A DNA stretch of 64,000 bases from Pelagibius sp050330205 (GCA_050330205.1 JBHJOA010000016.1:1-64000); one strand, 5' to 3'. Shown: positions 42,902-51,766, numbered from the stretch's first letter. A program made the numbers and translations. Notes: a model not told the origin generated them from the letters alone.

Positions 42902-44491
42902 TTACGACGTCAGCCAGACGCGGGTCGCGGCATAGCCGTTCGACATGTCGTTGCCGATGTCGTGGACATAGCCCTGCACGTTCTTCGTGATGGCGTTGAT
43001 GAAGTCGTTGAACATCGGCAGGATCAGGCCGCCCTCGTCGCGCACCATGTGCGCCATGGTGCGGTACATCTCCTCACGCTTGGCCTGGTCGAGCTCGGCG
43101 CGCGCCTCGAGCAGCAGCTTGTCGAAGTCTTCCCGGTAGAACTTGGTGTCGTTCCAGTCCGCCTTCGAATAGTAGGCCGTCGAGTACATCTGGTCCTGTG
43201 TCGGACGGCCGCCCCAATAGGAGGTGCAGAAGGGCTGCGCGTTCCACACGTTGGACCAGTAGCCGTCGCCCGGCTCGCGCCGGATCTCGATCTCGATGCC
43301 GGCTTTCCTCGCCGTCTCCTGGTAGAGCACTGCCGCATCGACGGCACCGGGGAAGGCCACGGTCGAGGTGCGCAGCAGCACCGAGCCGCTATGGCCGGAC
43401 TTCTTGAAGTGGAAGGTCGCCTTGTCGGGATCGTAGCTGCGCTGCTCGATGCCCTCGGGGAAGAGCGCATAGGTTTCGTTGATCGGGAAGTCGTTACCCA
43501 CCTTGCCGAAGCCGCGCAGGATCGTCTCGACCATGGCCTCGCGGTCCATAGCGTACTTGAGCGCCAGGCGCAGGTCGTTGTTGACGAACGGCTCCTTGTC
43601 GCAGTGCATGATGAAGACGTAGTGACCGCGGCCGGAGGTGTTCTCGATCGAGAGATTGGGCGACCGCTTCAAAAGATCGACGGTCTTGGGGTCGACGCGG
43701 TTGATGAAGTGCAACTGATTCGACGAAATGGCCGCGGTACGGGCCGTGGCGTCGTTGATCACCAGGATCTCAACCGAGTCGACGTAGCCGCGGTCGTCGC
43801 GCCAGTCGTTGGGATTGCGCTCCAGGTTGACGCGGACGCCGGGCTCGAAGCTGACGACCTTGTAGGGGCCGGTGCCGATGCCGGCGTTGGGGTCGTCGAC
43901 GCCGCCGCCCGGCTGAATGATGAGGTGGTAATCCGAGAGCAGCAGCGGCAGGTCCGCGTTGCCCTCCTGCAGGCTCACCACCAGGTCGCCGCCGTCGTTC
44001 CGGATGTCGGTGATCGAGTTCATGATGCCGAGGGCACCCGACTGCGAGGACTCGTCGCTGTGGCGCTTCAGGGTGGCGACCACGTCGTCGATCGTCAGCT
44101 CCTTGCCGTTGTGGAACTGGATGCCCTTGCGGATCTTGAAGGTCCAGACTTTGGCGTCGGGCGAGGCCTCCCAGGACTCGGCTAGTCCCGGCAGCGGCTG
44201 ACCGGAGGTCGGATGGCTCTCGATCAGCGTATCGCCCCAGCAGCGGCCGGTCATGAAGCAGACCTGCGAGGTGTACTTCGCCGGATCCAGCACGTCGGTG
44301 CTGGCGCCGCCCTCGAGGCCGGCCTTGAAGTGCCCGCCGCGCCGCGGCTCGGCCGCCAGCAGGCTGGAACTCAGCAGCGTGGTGGCCGCCGGAAGCGTCA
44401 GTCCGAAGGCCGCTGCCCGGCCCATGAATTCGCGCCGGCCGATGCGCCCGAGGGCGGCCTGGCGGCTGAGATATTTGAGATAGTTGTCCAT
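42902..44491 (-). CDS. ABC transporter substrate-binding protein, family 5, Tat-exported
   Basis: Periplasmic solute-binding protein of 529 residues. The N-terminus has a twin-arginine signal (GRREFMGRAAAFGL, Arg19-Arg20) and a hydrophobic stretch to about residue 46. The SBP_bac_5 signature is seen as LAESWEASPDAKVWTFKIRKGIQFHNG. Substrates of the family range from peptides to opines and quaternary amines. It is the first gene of a five-gene operon, ending in the CocE/NonD hydrolase. The ribosome site is AGAGAGG. Confidence 0.93.
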   Translation of the reverse strand: MDNYLKYLSRQAALGRIGRREFMGRAAAFGLTLPAATTLLSSSLLAAEPRRGGHFKAGLEGGASTDVLDPAKYTSQVCFMTGRCWGDTLIESHPTSGQPLPGLAESWEASPDAKVWTFKIRKGIQFHNGKELTIDDVVATLKRHSDESSQSGALGIMNSITDIRNDGGDLVVSLQEGNADLPLLLSDYHLIIQPGGGVDDPNAGIGTGPYKVVSFEPGVRVNLERNPNDWRDDRGYVDSVEILVINDATARTAAISSNQLHFINRVDPKTVDLLKRSPNLSIENTSGRGHYVFIMHCDKEPFVNNDLRLALKYAMDREAMVETILRGFGKVGNDFPINETYALFPEGIEQRSYDPDKATFHFKKSGHSGSVLLRTSTVAFPGAVDAAVLYQETARKAGIEIEIRREPGDGYWSNVWNAQPFCTSYWGGRPTQDQMYSTAYYSKADWNDTKFYREDFDKLLLEARAELDQAKREEMYRTMAHMVRDEGGLILPMFNDFINAITKNVQGYVHDIGNDMSNGYAATRVWLTS

Positions 44492-44940
44492 GATTGCCTC
44501 TCTGCTTTTATTGGTTGTGTTTTCTTGATTGATACGATGCTCGGTTGCTTTACCCGATATCCAGCCTCGTCGGTGTCTTCGTCCGGAACCCGTCAGGCGT
44601 TCCGAACTGTGTATGGATCGGCCGACGGCCCGCAGGCCGCAGCGCAGAACGGCGCGGCACGCTCTGACCGAAATGCCCTAGCAAGGCCGCGGCGCTGTCC
44701 GCGACGGCGGGCGCCTTTGCGACTTCAACGCGCGGCACTAAGGCGCGTAAGGCATAACAACGGGCAATGCTGTCGTCAAATTGCGGCCGGCGGTACCTTC
44801 TAGGTGATCCCTCGGACCGGCACGTTACCGCTTTCCCCGAACCTCGCTTCTTATCTTTTGCCGAAGTATGGCACGCGATTTTGGCAGGGTAGCACCCAGA
44901 TAACGCCCTCAATTTGCGAATTCCCGACAACGGCGCGCCT
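44492..44940. other. transporter operon promoter region, no gene seen
   Basis: A 449-bp gap between the binding-protein start (minus) and the LysR stop (minus). The part next to the transporter, 44492-44560, is AT-rich and is the likely promoter and leader of the operon. I find no RNA gene or plausible CDS in the rest. Confidence 0.4.
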
Positions 44941-45861
44941 TCAGCCATGGGCGGCTCCTTCCGGAGGCCCGGCCAGCCACGCGGCGACCATGTCCGCCTC
45001 CGATGCCGCCGCGCCGCGGCCGCGCAGCAGCCAGTAGCCGCGCTCGCTGCCCAGCGTGACGTCGCAGGCCGGCACCACGGCGCCGGCTTCCAGAAGACCG
45101 TCGACCAGGCCGTGCCAGCCGAGGCCGACGCCCTGTTCGGCCTGCACGGCCTGCATGACGAGGGTGTAGGTATTGAAACCGAGCGAACTGGCGGTCGGGT
45201 GGTTCGAGACCCCGGCCTGGTCGAACCAGCTCTCCCAGTTAAACCAGCGGCCACTGCTGTCCCCCTCCAAGTGGATCAGCGGCACGTCGAGAAGCTGTTC
45301 GACCCGCTCGAAAGGGCCGAAGCGCCGCAGGAATCCTGGCGCGCAGACTGCTGTTGCGCGCTCCGGGATGAGCAGGCGCGCGCCGTCCTCGAACCGGCCC
45401 TCGAAGTCGCTGCGGTCGCCGAAGAGGACGGCGAGGTCGACATCGTCCTCGATGCCGGGCGTGAGCGACTGGGTCGCGACGATGTGGATATCGATCCCTG
45501 AATGCGCGCTCCGGAAATCGGCGACGCGCGGCATCAGGCGGAAGGCGGCGAAGGCGAAGTCGGTGGCCAGACGCACGGTCGGCGTGCGGGCGCGGCGGCA
45601 GATCGACTGCACCGCCTCGTCGAGACGCTCGATCCCCTGGCGCACCGCCACCTGCAAGGTCTCGCCCGCGATGGTCAGCTCGAGCCCCCGGTGGCGGCGG
45701 CGGAACAGCTGGACACCGAGAAGCTCCTCCATCTGCTTGATGCGGTAGGACAGTGCCGGTTGCGTCATGCCCAGCGCCGTGGCCGCCCGCGACAGGTTGC
45801 GGTGGCGGGCGACCACATCGAAGGATCGCAGGCAGCCGATATCGAGTGGATTCGATCCCAT
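44941..45861 (-). CDS. LysR family regulator, probable choline-sulfate utilisation regulator
   Basis: A 306-residue LTTR. The N-terminal HTH is CLRSFDVVARHRNLSRAATALGMTQPALSYRIKQMEELLG; the rest is a LysR substrate-binding domain. It is divergent from choline sulfatase, the position of the regulator typical of bet/choline-sulfate loci. The ATG at 45861 is chosen, with a GTG at 45867 as alternative. Both lie inside the palindrome ATAAACACTGTTTAT, so the regulator may block its own gene. It could also control the transporter operon downstream. Confidence 0.85.
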   Translation of the reverse strand: MGSNPLDIGCLRSFDVVARHRNLSRAATALGMTQPALSYRIKQMEELLGVQLFRRRHRGLELTIAGETLQVAVRQGIERLDEAVQSICRRARTPTVRLATDFAFAAFRLMPRVADFRSAHSGIDIHIVATQSLTPGIEDDVDLAVLFGDRSDFEGRFEDGARLLIPERATAVCAPGFLRRFGPFERVEQLLDVPLIHLEGDSSGRWFNWESWFDQAGVSNHPTASSLGFNTYTLVMQAVQAEQGVGLGWHGLVDGLLEAGAVVPACDVTLGSERGYWLLRGRGAAASEADMVAAWLAGPPEGAAHG

Positions 45862-45874
45862 AAACACTGTTTAT
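45860..45874. promoter_or_regulatory. T-N11-A palindrome over the LysR start codon
   Basis: ATAAACACTGTTTAT is a perfect 15-bp palindrome (7+1+7) that contains the LysR-type T-N11-A box. It overlaps the start codon of the LysR gene and lies about 200 bp upstream of choline sulfatase. Candidate autoregulatory operator. The rest of the 205-bp divergent region shows no gene. Confidence 0.6.
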
Positions 45875-46072
45875 ATCATTCATCAGCCGGACGCAGCTTC
45901 ACAGTAGCGCAGTGTTGCACGTAGAGTCTCTCTGAAATTGCCCTGGGGATTCAGGGCCGAATGTCGTCTTCACGCTCCTGCCATAAATGGGACGAGGGGC
46001 TGATTGGATTTGTGTGCCTCGCGGGGGACGTGCCTGCGATGCCGGACCGGCGGCCCCAGGGAGAACATCGCG

Positions 46073-47584
46073 ATGACGGTCCGGCCGCCCAATATCCTGA
46101 TCCTGATGGTCGACCAGATGGCGGGCACGCTCTGCCCGGACGGGCCGGCGGCATTTCTGCACACCCCTCATCTGAATGCCCTGGCCGAACGGGCGCTGCG
46201 CTTCGCCAACTGCTACACGCCGAGCCCGCTCTGCCTGCCTTCGCGCGCCTCCTTCATGAGCGGACTGCTGCCGTCACGAAGCGGCGTCTACGACAACGCC
46301 GCGGAAGTCACCGCATCGCTGCCCACCTTCGCGCACTACCTGCGCCGGGCCGGCTACCGCACCGTGCTGAGCGGCAAGATGCATTTCGCCGGACCGGATC
46401 AGCTGCACGGATTCGAGGAGCGCCTGACCACCGACATCTATCCGGCGGACTTCGGCTGGACGCCCGATTACCGCAAGCCGGGCGAACGCATCGACTGGTG
46501 GTATCACAACCTGTCTTCGGTGACCGGTGCCGGCGTCGCCGAGACCTCCAATCAGCTGGAGTACGACGACGAGGTCGCCTTCCACGGCGAGGCCGAACTC
46601 TACCGGTTGGCGCGGCGGCGCGACGCGCAGCCCTGGTGCCTGACGGTCAGCTTCACCCATCCGCACGACCCCTACGTCGCCCGCCGGCGGTTCTGGGACC
46701 TTTACGAGGACTGTCCGGCCCTGCTGCCGGAGGTCGCGGCGATCCCCTACGAGGCACAGGATCCGCACAGCAGGCGCCTGCTGGAGGCCGTCGACTTCCG
46801 CAGCTTCGACATCGCCGAGGACGACATCCGGCGCGCACGCCGGGCCTATTTCGCCAACATCTCCTATCTCGACGAGAAGATCGGCCGGCTGCTCGAAACC
46901 CTGCAGCGCTGCCGCATGGCGGAGGACACCGTCGTGCTCTTCCTCGCCGACCACGGCGACATGCTGGGCGAGCGCGGCCTGTGGTTCAAGATGAGCTTCT
47001 TCGAGGGGTCGGCGCGAATCCCGCTGCTGCTGGCTGGTCCCGGCCTCGGCGACGGCCGTATCGACACGCCGGTCTCGGCCCTCGACGTGCTGCCGACCCT
47101 CTGCGAGCTGGCCGGCATCGCGCCGGATGCCGCCTGCGGCGAACTGGATGGCGAGTCGCTGCTGCCGCTGGCCGCCGGCGGCACGCGGCAGCGTCCGGTG
47201 ATGATGGAATACGCCGCCGAAGGGTCTTACGCGCCGATGGTTTCGCTGCGCGACGCGCGTTTCAAGTTCAACCACTGCGAACTCGACCCGCCGCAGCTCT
47301 TCGACCTCCAAGACGACCCGCAGGAACTGAACAACCTGGCCGCAGATCCTGCCCAGGCGGACCGGGTCGGCGGCTTCATCGACCGGCTGCGCCAGCGCTG
47401 GGACATGGCCCGCTTCGACGCCGAGGTGCGCGCAAGCCAGGCGCGCCGCTGGGTGGTCTACGAGGCGCTGCGTCAGGGCCGCTTCCGGCCCTGGGACCAC
47501 CAGCCGGACCCGCGCGACGCCGAGCGCTTCATGCGCAACCACAAGGACCTCAACGTCGTCGAAGCGGAAGCGCGCTTTCCCTAA
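46073..47584 (+). CDS. betC: choline-sulfatase
   Basis: A 503-residue type I sulfatase that releases choline and sulfate from choline-O-sulfate in the cytoplasm. Cys54 in the motif CLPSR is the residue converted to formylglycine, at the same number as in Sinorhizobium meliloti BetC. Metal-binding segments NILILMVDQM and LFLADHGDMLGERG are intact, and the C-terminal tail (VVYEALRQGRF...RNHKDLNVVEAEARFP) is characteristic of choline sulfatases. The ATG at 46073 follows CAGGGAGA. The LysR gene opposite fits a choline-sulfate regulator. No betA, betB or formylglycine-generating enzyme is in the window. Confidence 0.93.
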   Translation: MTVRPPNILILMVDQMAGTLCPDGPAAFLHTPHLNALAERALRFANCYTPSPLCLPSRASFMSGLLPSRSGVYDNAAEVTASLPTFAHYLRRAGYRTVLSGKMHFAGPDQLHGFEERLTTDIYPADFGWTPDYRKPGERIDWWYHNLSSVTGAGVAETSNQLEYDDEVAFHGEAELYRLARRRDAQPWCLTVSFTHPHDPYVARRRFWDLYEDCPALLPEVAAIPYEAQDPHSRRLLEAVDFRSFDIAEDDIRRARRAYFANISYLDEKIGRLLETLQRCRMAEDTVVLFLADHGDMLGERGLWFKMSFFEGSARIPLLLAGPGLGDGRIDTPVSALDVLPTLCELAGIAPDAACGELDGESLLPLAAGGTRQRPVMMEYAAEGSYAPMVSLRDARFKFNHCELDPPQLFDLQDDPQELNNLAADPAQADRVGGFIDRLRQRWDMARFDAEVRASQARRWVVYEALRQGRFRPWDHQPDPRDAERFMRNHKDLNVVEAEARFP

Positions 47585-47660
47585 AGGGCACGGCTGGTAG
47601 AGAGTACGGCTGGCGGGGCGCGACACCCGCGCTATATGGCTCAGTGAGACCTTGTCAGCG

Positions 47661-47678
47661 CCCTCGACCGGTCGAGGG
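47661..47678. promoter_or_regulatory. 18-bp perfect palindrome upstream of the SDR gene
   Basis: CCCTCGACCGGTCGAGGG is a perfect palindrome without spacer, 21 bp before the start at 47699, in the 114-bp gap after choline sulfatase. It could be an operator. As a hairpin in RNA it has no T-run. Confidence 0.4.
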
Positions 47679-47698
47679 GCGATCGCCGCTACGGAACC

Positions 47699-48604
47699 AT
47701 GCCTGTCCGCCACGTCACCGTCTTCGGAGGCACCGGCTTTCTCGGCCGCCGGATCGTCGAGCGCTTGCTGGATGCCGGCTGCCGCGTTCGCATCGCCGCG
47801 CGCCGTCCACAGCGCTGGGCCGACACCGGAGGCCGGTCTGCACGGGTCGAAGGCTTCGCGGCCAACCTTCGCGACGCCGGCGCGGTGGCCGCCGCCATGG
47901 CCGGAACCGACGCCGTGGTGAACGCCGTCAGCCTTTACTGGGAGCATGGCGGCGCGACCTTCAGGTCCATCCACGTCGACGGGGCGAGGCGCCTCGCCGA
48001 GGCGGCGCGGGCGAATGACGTTCGCTGCCTGATCCACCTCTCGGGGATCGGCGCCGACAGCGGCTCCGCTTCGCCCTATGTCCGCAGCCGCGGCGAAGGC
48101 GATGAGGCGGTGCGGGCCGCCTTCGGGCGCGCCGTGATCTTCCGTCCCAGCGTCATGTTCGGTGCCGACGACGCTTTCTTGAACGGCCTGCTGCCGCTGA
48201 TCCGGCGAGCCCCGCTGCTGCCTCTCTTCGGACGCGGGCGCTGCCGGCTGCAGCCGGTTTACGTCGGCGATGTCGCCACCGCGGCCCTGCGCGTGATCTC
48301 CGCCCCAAACCTTCCGGCGCGGCTCTTCGAGCTGGGCGGGCCGGAGACCTTCACCTACCGAGAACTGGTCGAACTGCTCGCCGCGAGGACCGGGCGCAGG
48401 CTTCTGCTTCTGCCGCTTCCCTATGCGGTCTGGAGCGCCCTCGCCGCCCTGTCGGCAGCGTTGCCGGTGCCGCCCTTGACGGAAGGTCAGGTGGCGCTGA
48501 TGAAGCGCGATAATCTTGCCGCGCCGGATCTGCCCGGCCTGGCGGCGCTCGGCATCGTGCCCACCGGCATCGGAACGGTGCTACAACGCGACTTCGGCCT
48601 CTAG
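47699..48604 (+). CDS. NAD(P)-binding atypical SDR, NDUFA9-like
   Basis: A 301-residue extended short-chain dehydrogenase relative. The cofactor loop is VFGGTGFLGRRIV (residues about 8-20), with HLSGIGAD, YVRSRGEGDEAVR and IFRPSVMFG following. The catalytic YxxxK is not typical (YVRSRGEGD), as in the NDUFA9 accessory subunit of complex I and related proteins that bind NADPH without turnover. It may support respiratory complex assembly or quinone and lipid metabolism. It has its own promoter region with a palindrome. Confidence 0.8.
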   Translation: MPVRHVTVFGGTGFLGRRIVERLLDAGCRVRIAARRPQRWADTGGRSARVEGFAANLRDAGAVAAAMAGTDAVVNAVSLYWEHGGATFRSIHVDGARRLAEAARANDVRCLIHLSGIGADSGSASPYVRSRGEGDEAVRAAFGRAVIFRPSVMFGADDAFLNGLLPLIRRAPLLPLFGRGRCRLQPVYVGDVATAALRVISAPNLPARLFELGGPETFTYRELVELLAARTGRRLLLLPLPYAVWSALAALSAALPVPPLTEGQVALMKRDNLAAPDLPGLAALGIVPTGIGTVLQRDFGL

Positions 48605-48707
48605 GCAAAACCTGCGATCCGGGAACAGACGACGGCTCCCAACGTTTTCTCTAGTGCTGGAACAGCGCCGGTCGCCGCCGGCGCGACGGCCGAGAGGAGG
48701 TACCTGC

Positions 48708-51527
48708 ATGACGCCTGGGCGGTCAGCCGCGACGAGCCCCGCCGCTGGCCTGGACTGGCGGCATGGGAGCCTGCGCCAGGTGATCGCCGGGCTGGCCCGT
48801 TTCGGCGACATTCCGGCAATCCTGACCCTCGGCGAGTCGGAGCCGCGCCAGGTCACCTTTCGCCAACTGTCGGAGCGGGTTGGGCGCCTCGCCCGCAGCC
48901 TGACCCGCCGGGGTCTCGGGGAGAACAGACGGGTAGGCATCCTGGCCGCCAACGATCCCGACTGGATCGCTGCTGCCCTCGCCGTGATCGACGCCGGCGG
49001 CGTGGCGGTACCACTCGACGCCAGGCTGGACGAGGAGTCGCTGCGGCACATCCTGGCCGACTGTGCCGCCCGGCTGCTCATCGTCGGGGAACAGGAACAG
49101 AGCCGCATCGCGCGACTCTGCCCGGCAGGCGTCGAGCTGATCCCGCTGGAGGGCCTATGGGAGGCCCTCGATACGGAGGAGTCGGAACCCGCCGCCGCGG
49201 CGCAGACCCGGCCGGAACCGGACGGCGACGACCCGGCGGTCATCTTCTACACCTCCGGCACTACGGGGCTGCCGAAAGGCGTCCCCCTCACCCACCGCAA
49301 CCTCCTGTTCGAACTGGACAGCCTGCTGTCGGTCGGCCTCATGTCCGAGGGCGAGCGGCTGCTGCTGCCGCTGCCGCTCCACCATGTCTATCCCTTCGTC
49401 GTCGGCATGCTGGCGCCGCTGGTCTACGGCGTCGGCATCGTGCTGCCGCAGTCGATGACGGGACCGCACATCCTGGAGGCGACCCGCGGCTTCGACGTCT
49501 CGACGGTGATCGGCGTGCCGCGGCTCTACGAGGCCCTGGTCTCGGCGGTCGAAAGCCGCGTCGCGGCGCGCGGCGCGGTGGCGCACCTGCTCTATCGGAC
49601 GGTCCTGAAGGTCAGCCTTCTCGGCCGCCGGTACCTCTCGCTGCATCTCGGCAGGCTGCTGCTGCGCCCGCTGCACCGCCAGTTCGGCACCCGGCTGCGC
49701 CTGATGGCATCCGGCGGCGCCGCGCTCGACGCCGGCCTCGCCTGGAAGATGGAGGCCCTCGGGTGGACCGTGGCCACCGGCTACGGCCTGACCGAGACAG
49801 CGCCGCTGGCAGCCCTCGTCCGGCCCGGCGATTCGCACTTTGAGAGCGCCGGCAAACCCTTGCCGGGCGTCGAGTTGCGCATCGCACCCCTGGCCCGGAA
49901 AACGGACAACGACGGGACAGCGGAGGAAGCGACGCCGGAGGGACGGATCGAGGACGGGGAGATCGGCGAAATCCAGCTGCGCGGTCCCAATGTCTTCGAC
50001 GGTTACCTAGGTCTTCCCGAAAAGTCGGCCGAAGCCTTCACCGGCGACGGCTGGTTCAGAACCGAGGATCGCGGCTACCTCGACCGGGAGGGCTATCTGC
50101 ACGTCCTCGGCCGCAGCTCCACCTTCGTGGTCACCGCCGCCGGTAAGAACATTTCGCTCGAAGAACTCGAGCGCCGTTACCAGGGACACCTGGCGATCAG
50201 GGAGATCGGCATCTTCATGCGCGACGGGCGGCTGGCCGGACTCGTGGTGCCGGAGCCGGCGGCCTTGCGCAATGCTGACGGCGGCGCGCCCGACGAAGTC
50301 GTCCGCGAAGCCGTCCGGGCGGTGGCGCGGCAGCTGCCGCGCTATGAACGCATCGACGACATTGCCGTGGTTCGCGATGCCCTTTCGCGCACGCGACTCG
50401 GCAAGATCCGCCGCGACAAGCTGCACCGTCGCTTCGACGCCGCGTGCAGCGAGGGCGAGGCAGAGCCGAGCGGGCCGATGCCGGTGGAGGAGATGCCCGG
50501 CGAGGATCAGGCCCTGCTGGAGCGGGCCCCGGCCCGCGCCGTCTGGGAATTTCTCTGCGTGCGCTACCCGGCGCTGCGGCTGACCCCCGACAGCGATGTC
50601 GCCCGCGACCTCGGCGTCGATTCCCTGGGCTGGATCGACCTTACCCTGGAGATCCGCGAGCGCTGCGGCGTGGCGCTCAGCGAAGCGGCGACGGCGCGCA
50701 TCGAAAGCCTGCGCGACCTGCTGCAGGAAGCGGTCGCCGCCGCCGGCCGCAGCGGCGTGCAGGCCGCCGCCCTGGAAGACGACCCGGAGAGCTATCTGAC
50801 GGAGCGCCAGAAGCGCTGGCTGAAGCCGCTGAGCGCCGTCGAGAGCGCCCTCGCCTGGCCGATCTACCACCTCAACCGCGCGCTGGTGCGTGCCTTCTTC
50901 CAGGTCAGGGTATCCGGTCTGGAGCATCTTCGCGAAGCCGGCCAGATGATCCTGACGCCGAACCATGCCAGCGTGCTCGATCCCTTCGTGATCGCCGCCG
51001 TGGTGCCCTACGACATCCTGAGGCGCAGCGCCTTTGCCGGCTGGACGGGAATGGCCTTCGCCAATCCTCTCTACCGCTTCGTCGTGCGCCTCGGCCGCAC
51101 CCTGCCGGTGGAGCACGACCGGGCCGCATTCTCGAGTCTTGCCGCCGCGCTCGTCGCCCTGCGCGACGGCATGAGCCTGATCTGGTTCCCGGAGGGACAG
51201 CGCTCCGGCGACGGCCGCCTGCAACGCTTCATGCCCGGGATCGGTGCCTTGCTGTCCAGGTCGCCGGCGACCGTGGTGCCAGCATTCATCGCCGGCACTT
51301 TCGAGGCCATGCCGCGGGGCCGGCGCCTGCCGCGCCCGGGGCGCATTGAGGTGGTCTTCGCGCCGCCCTGCAATCGCGAGGCGCTCGATCGGAGCGGGAA
51401 AGGCGACCGCGCGGAAACCCGCATCGCCGAGGCGCTGCACCGGCGGCTCGAGGAGTTGCAGGCAATGTCGGAGCGGAAGGGCGGGCCGGCCGACCCGAAG
51501 GAAAATGGTGGGCGTACCTGGGATTGA
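48708..51527 (+). CDS. acyl-AMP ligase / carrier domain / PlsC acyltransferase fusion
   Basis: A 939-residue three-part protein. Residues about 20-570 are an AMP-forming ligase (YTSGTTGLPKG near 181; GYGLTETAP; WFRTEDRGY; GKIRRDK). Residues about 610-670 are an acyl/peptidyl carrier domain with the pantetheine serine Ser639 (DLGVDSLG). Residues about 720-925 are a PlsC acyltransferase (NHASVLD, His753-x4-Asp758; FPEGQRS). It could activate a fatty acid, load it onto its own carrier, and transfer it to a glycerolipid or similar acceptor. Aas of E. coli joins ligase and acyltransferase but has no carrier domain. The ATG at 48708 has GAGGAGG. The stop lies within the opposing tRNA-Val gene. Confidence 0.88.
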   Translation: MTPGRSAATSPAAGLDWRHGSLRQVIAGLARFGDIPAILTLGESEPRQVTFRQLSERVGRLARSLTRRGLGENRRVGILAANDPDWIAAALAVIDAGGVAVPLDARLDEESLRHILADCAARLLIVGEQEQSRIARLCPAGVELIPLEGLWEALDTEESEPAAAAQTRPEPDGDDPAVIFYTSGTTGLPKGVPLTHRNLLFELDSLLSVGLMSEGERLLLPLPLHHVYPFVVGMLAPLVYGVGIVLPQSMTGPHILEATRGFDVSTVIGVPRLYEALVSAVESRVAARGAVAHLLYRTVLKVSLLGRRYLSLHLGRLLLRPLHRQFGTRLRLMASGGAALDAGLAWKMEALGWTVATGYGLTETAPLAALVRPGDSHFESAGKPLPGVELRIAPLARKTDNDGTAEEATPEGRIEDGEIGEIQLRGPNVFDGYLGLPEKSAEAFTGDGWFRTEDRGYLDREGYLHVLGRSSTFVVTAAGKNISLEELERRYQGHLAIREIGIFMRDGRLAGLVVPEPAALRNADGGAPDEVVREAVRAVARQLPRYERIDDIAVVRDALSRTRLGKIRRDKLHRRFDAACSEGEAEPSGPMPVEEMPGEDQALLERAPARAVWEFLCVRYPALRLTPDSDVARDLGVDSLGWIDLTLEIRERCGVALSEAATARIESLRDLLQEAVAAAGRSGVQAAALEDDPESYLTERQKRWLKPLSAVESALAWPIYHLNRALVRAFFQVRVSGLEHLREAGQMILTPNHASVLDPFVIAAVVPYDILRRSAFAGWTGMAFANPLYRFVVRLGRTLPVEHDRAAFSSLAAALVALRDGMSLIWFPEGQRSGDGRLQRFMPGIGALLSRSPATVVPAFIAGTFEAMPRGRRLPRPGRIEVVFAPPCNREALDRSGKGDRAETRIAEALHRRLEELQAMSERKGGPADPKENGGRTWD

Positions 51528-51580
51528 ACCAGGGACCTCCTCGATGTCAACGAGGCGCTCTCCCGCTGAGCTATACGCCC
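51506..51580 (-). tRNA. tRNA-Val (GAC)
   Basis: A 75-nt tRNA that folds into a full cloverleaf. The acceptor stem is GGGCGTA with TACGCCC, the anticodon loop TTGACAT gives anticodon GAC between CCTCG/CGAGG, and the T-loop is GGTTCAATCC. The 3' CCA is encoded (51508-51506). It overlaps the last 22 bp of the ligase-acyltransferase gene on the opposite strand. Confidence 0.95.
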
Positions 51581-51584
51581 TCAC

Positions 51585-51603
51585 CCCGGGACATGGTCCC
51601 GGG
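51585..51603. repeat. perfect inverted repeat just upstream of tRNA-Val
   Basis: CCCGGGAC and GTCCCGGG form a perfect 8-bp stem with a 3-base loop, 4 bp upstream of the tRNA 5' end. It may be a leader hairpin of the tRNA precursor or a pause site for the converging transcript. The remaining 51604-51766 stretch holds no gene. Confidence 0.5.
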
Positions 51604-51766
51604 AGGTGTCTGCCCCCATCCCCTGACGGGGCTAAAAATTGACGGCCCTGCGGCGGGCGTCCGGGGGTTTAACGTCCGGCACTGCCGCCGGAGAGCAGGC
51701 GAAGTAGCACTATCCCCCGGCTTTTTCAAGCCTTCCCGAAGCCCGGAAAGCCAGGGTTTCGCGGCC

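Noticed and set aside
48516..48707. N-terminal extension of the ligase-carrier-acyltransferase protein
   Set aside because: It overlaps the end of the SDR gene and is Arg-rich; the ATG at 48708 has a strong GAGGAGG site and begins close to the ligase domain.
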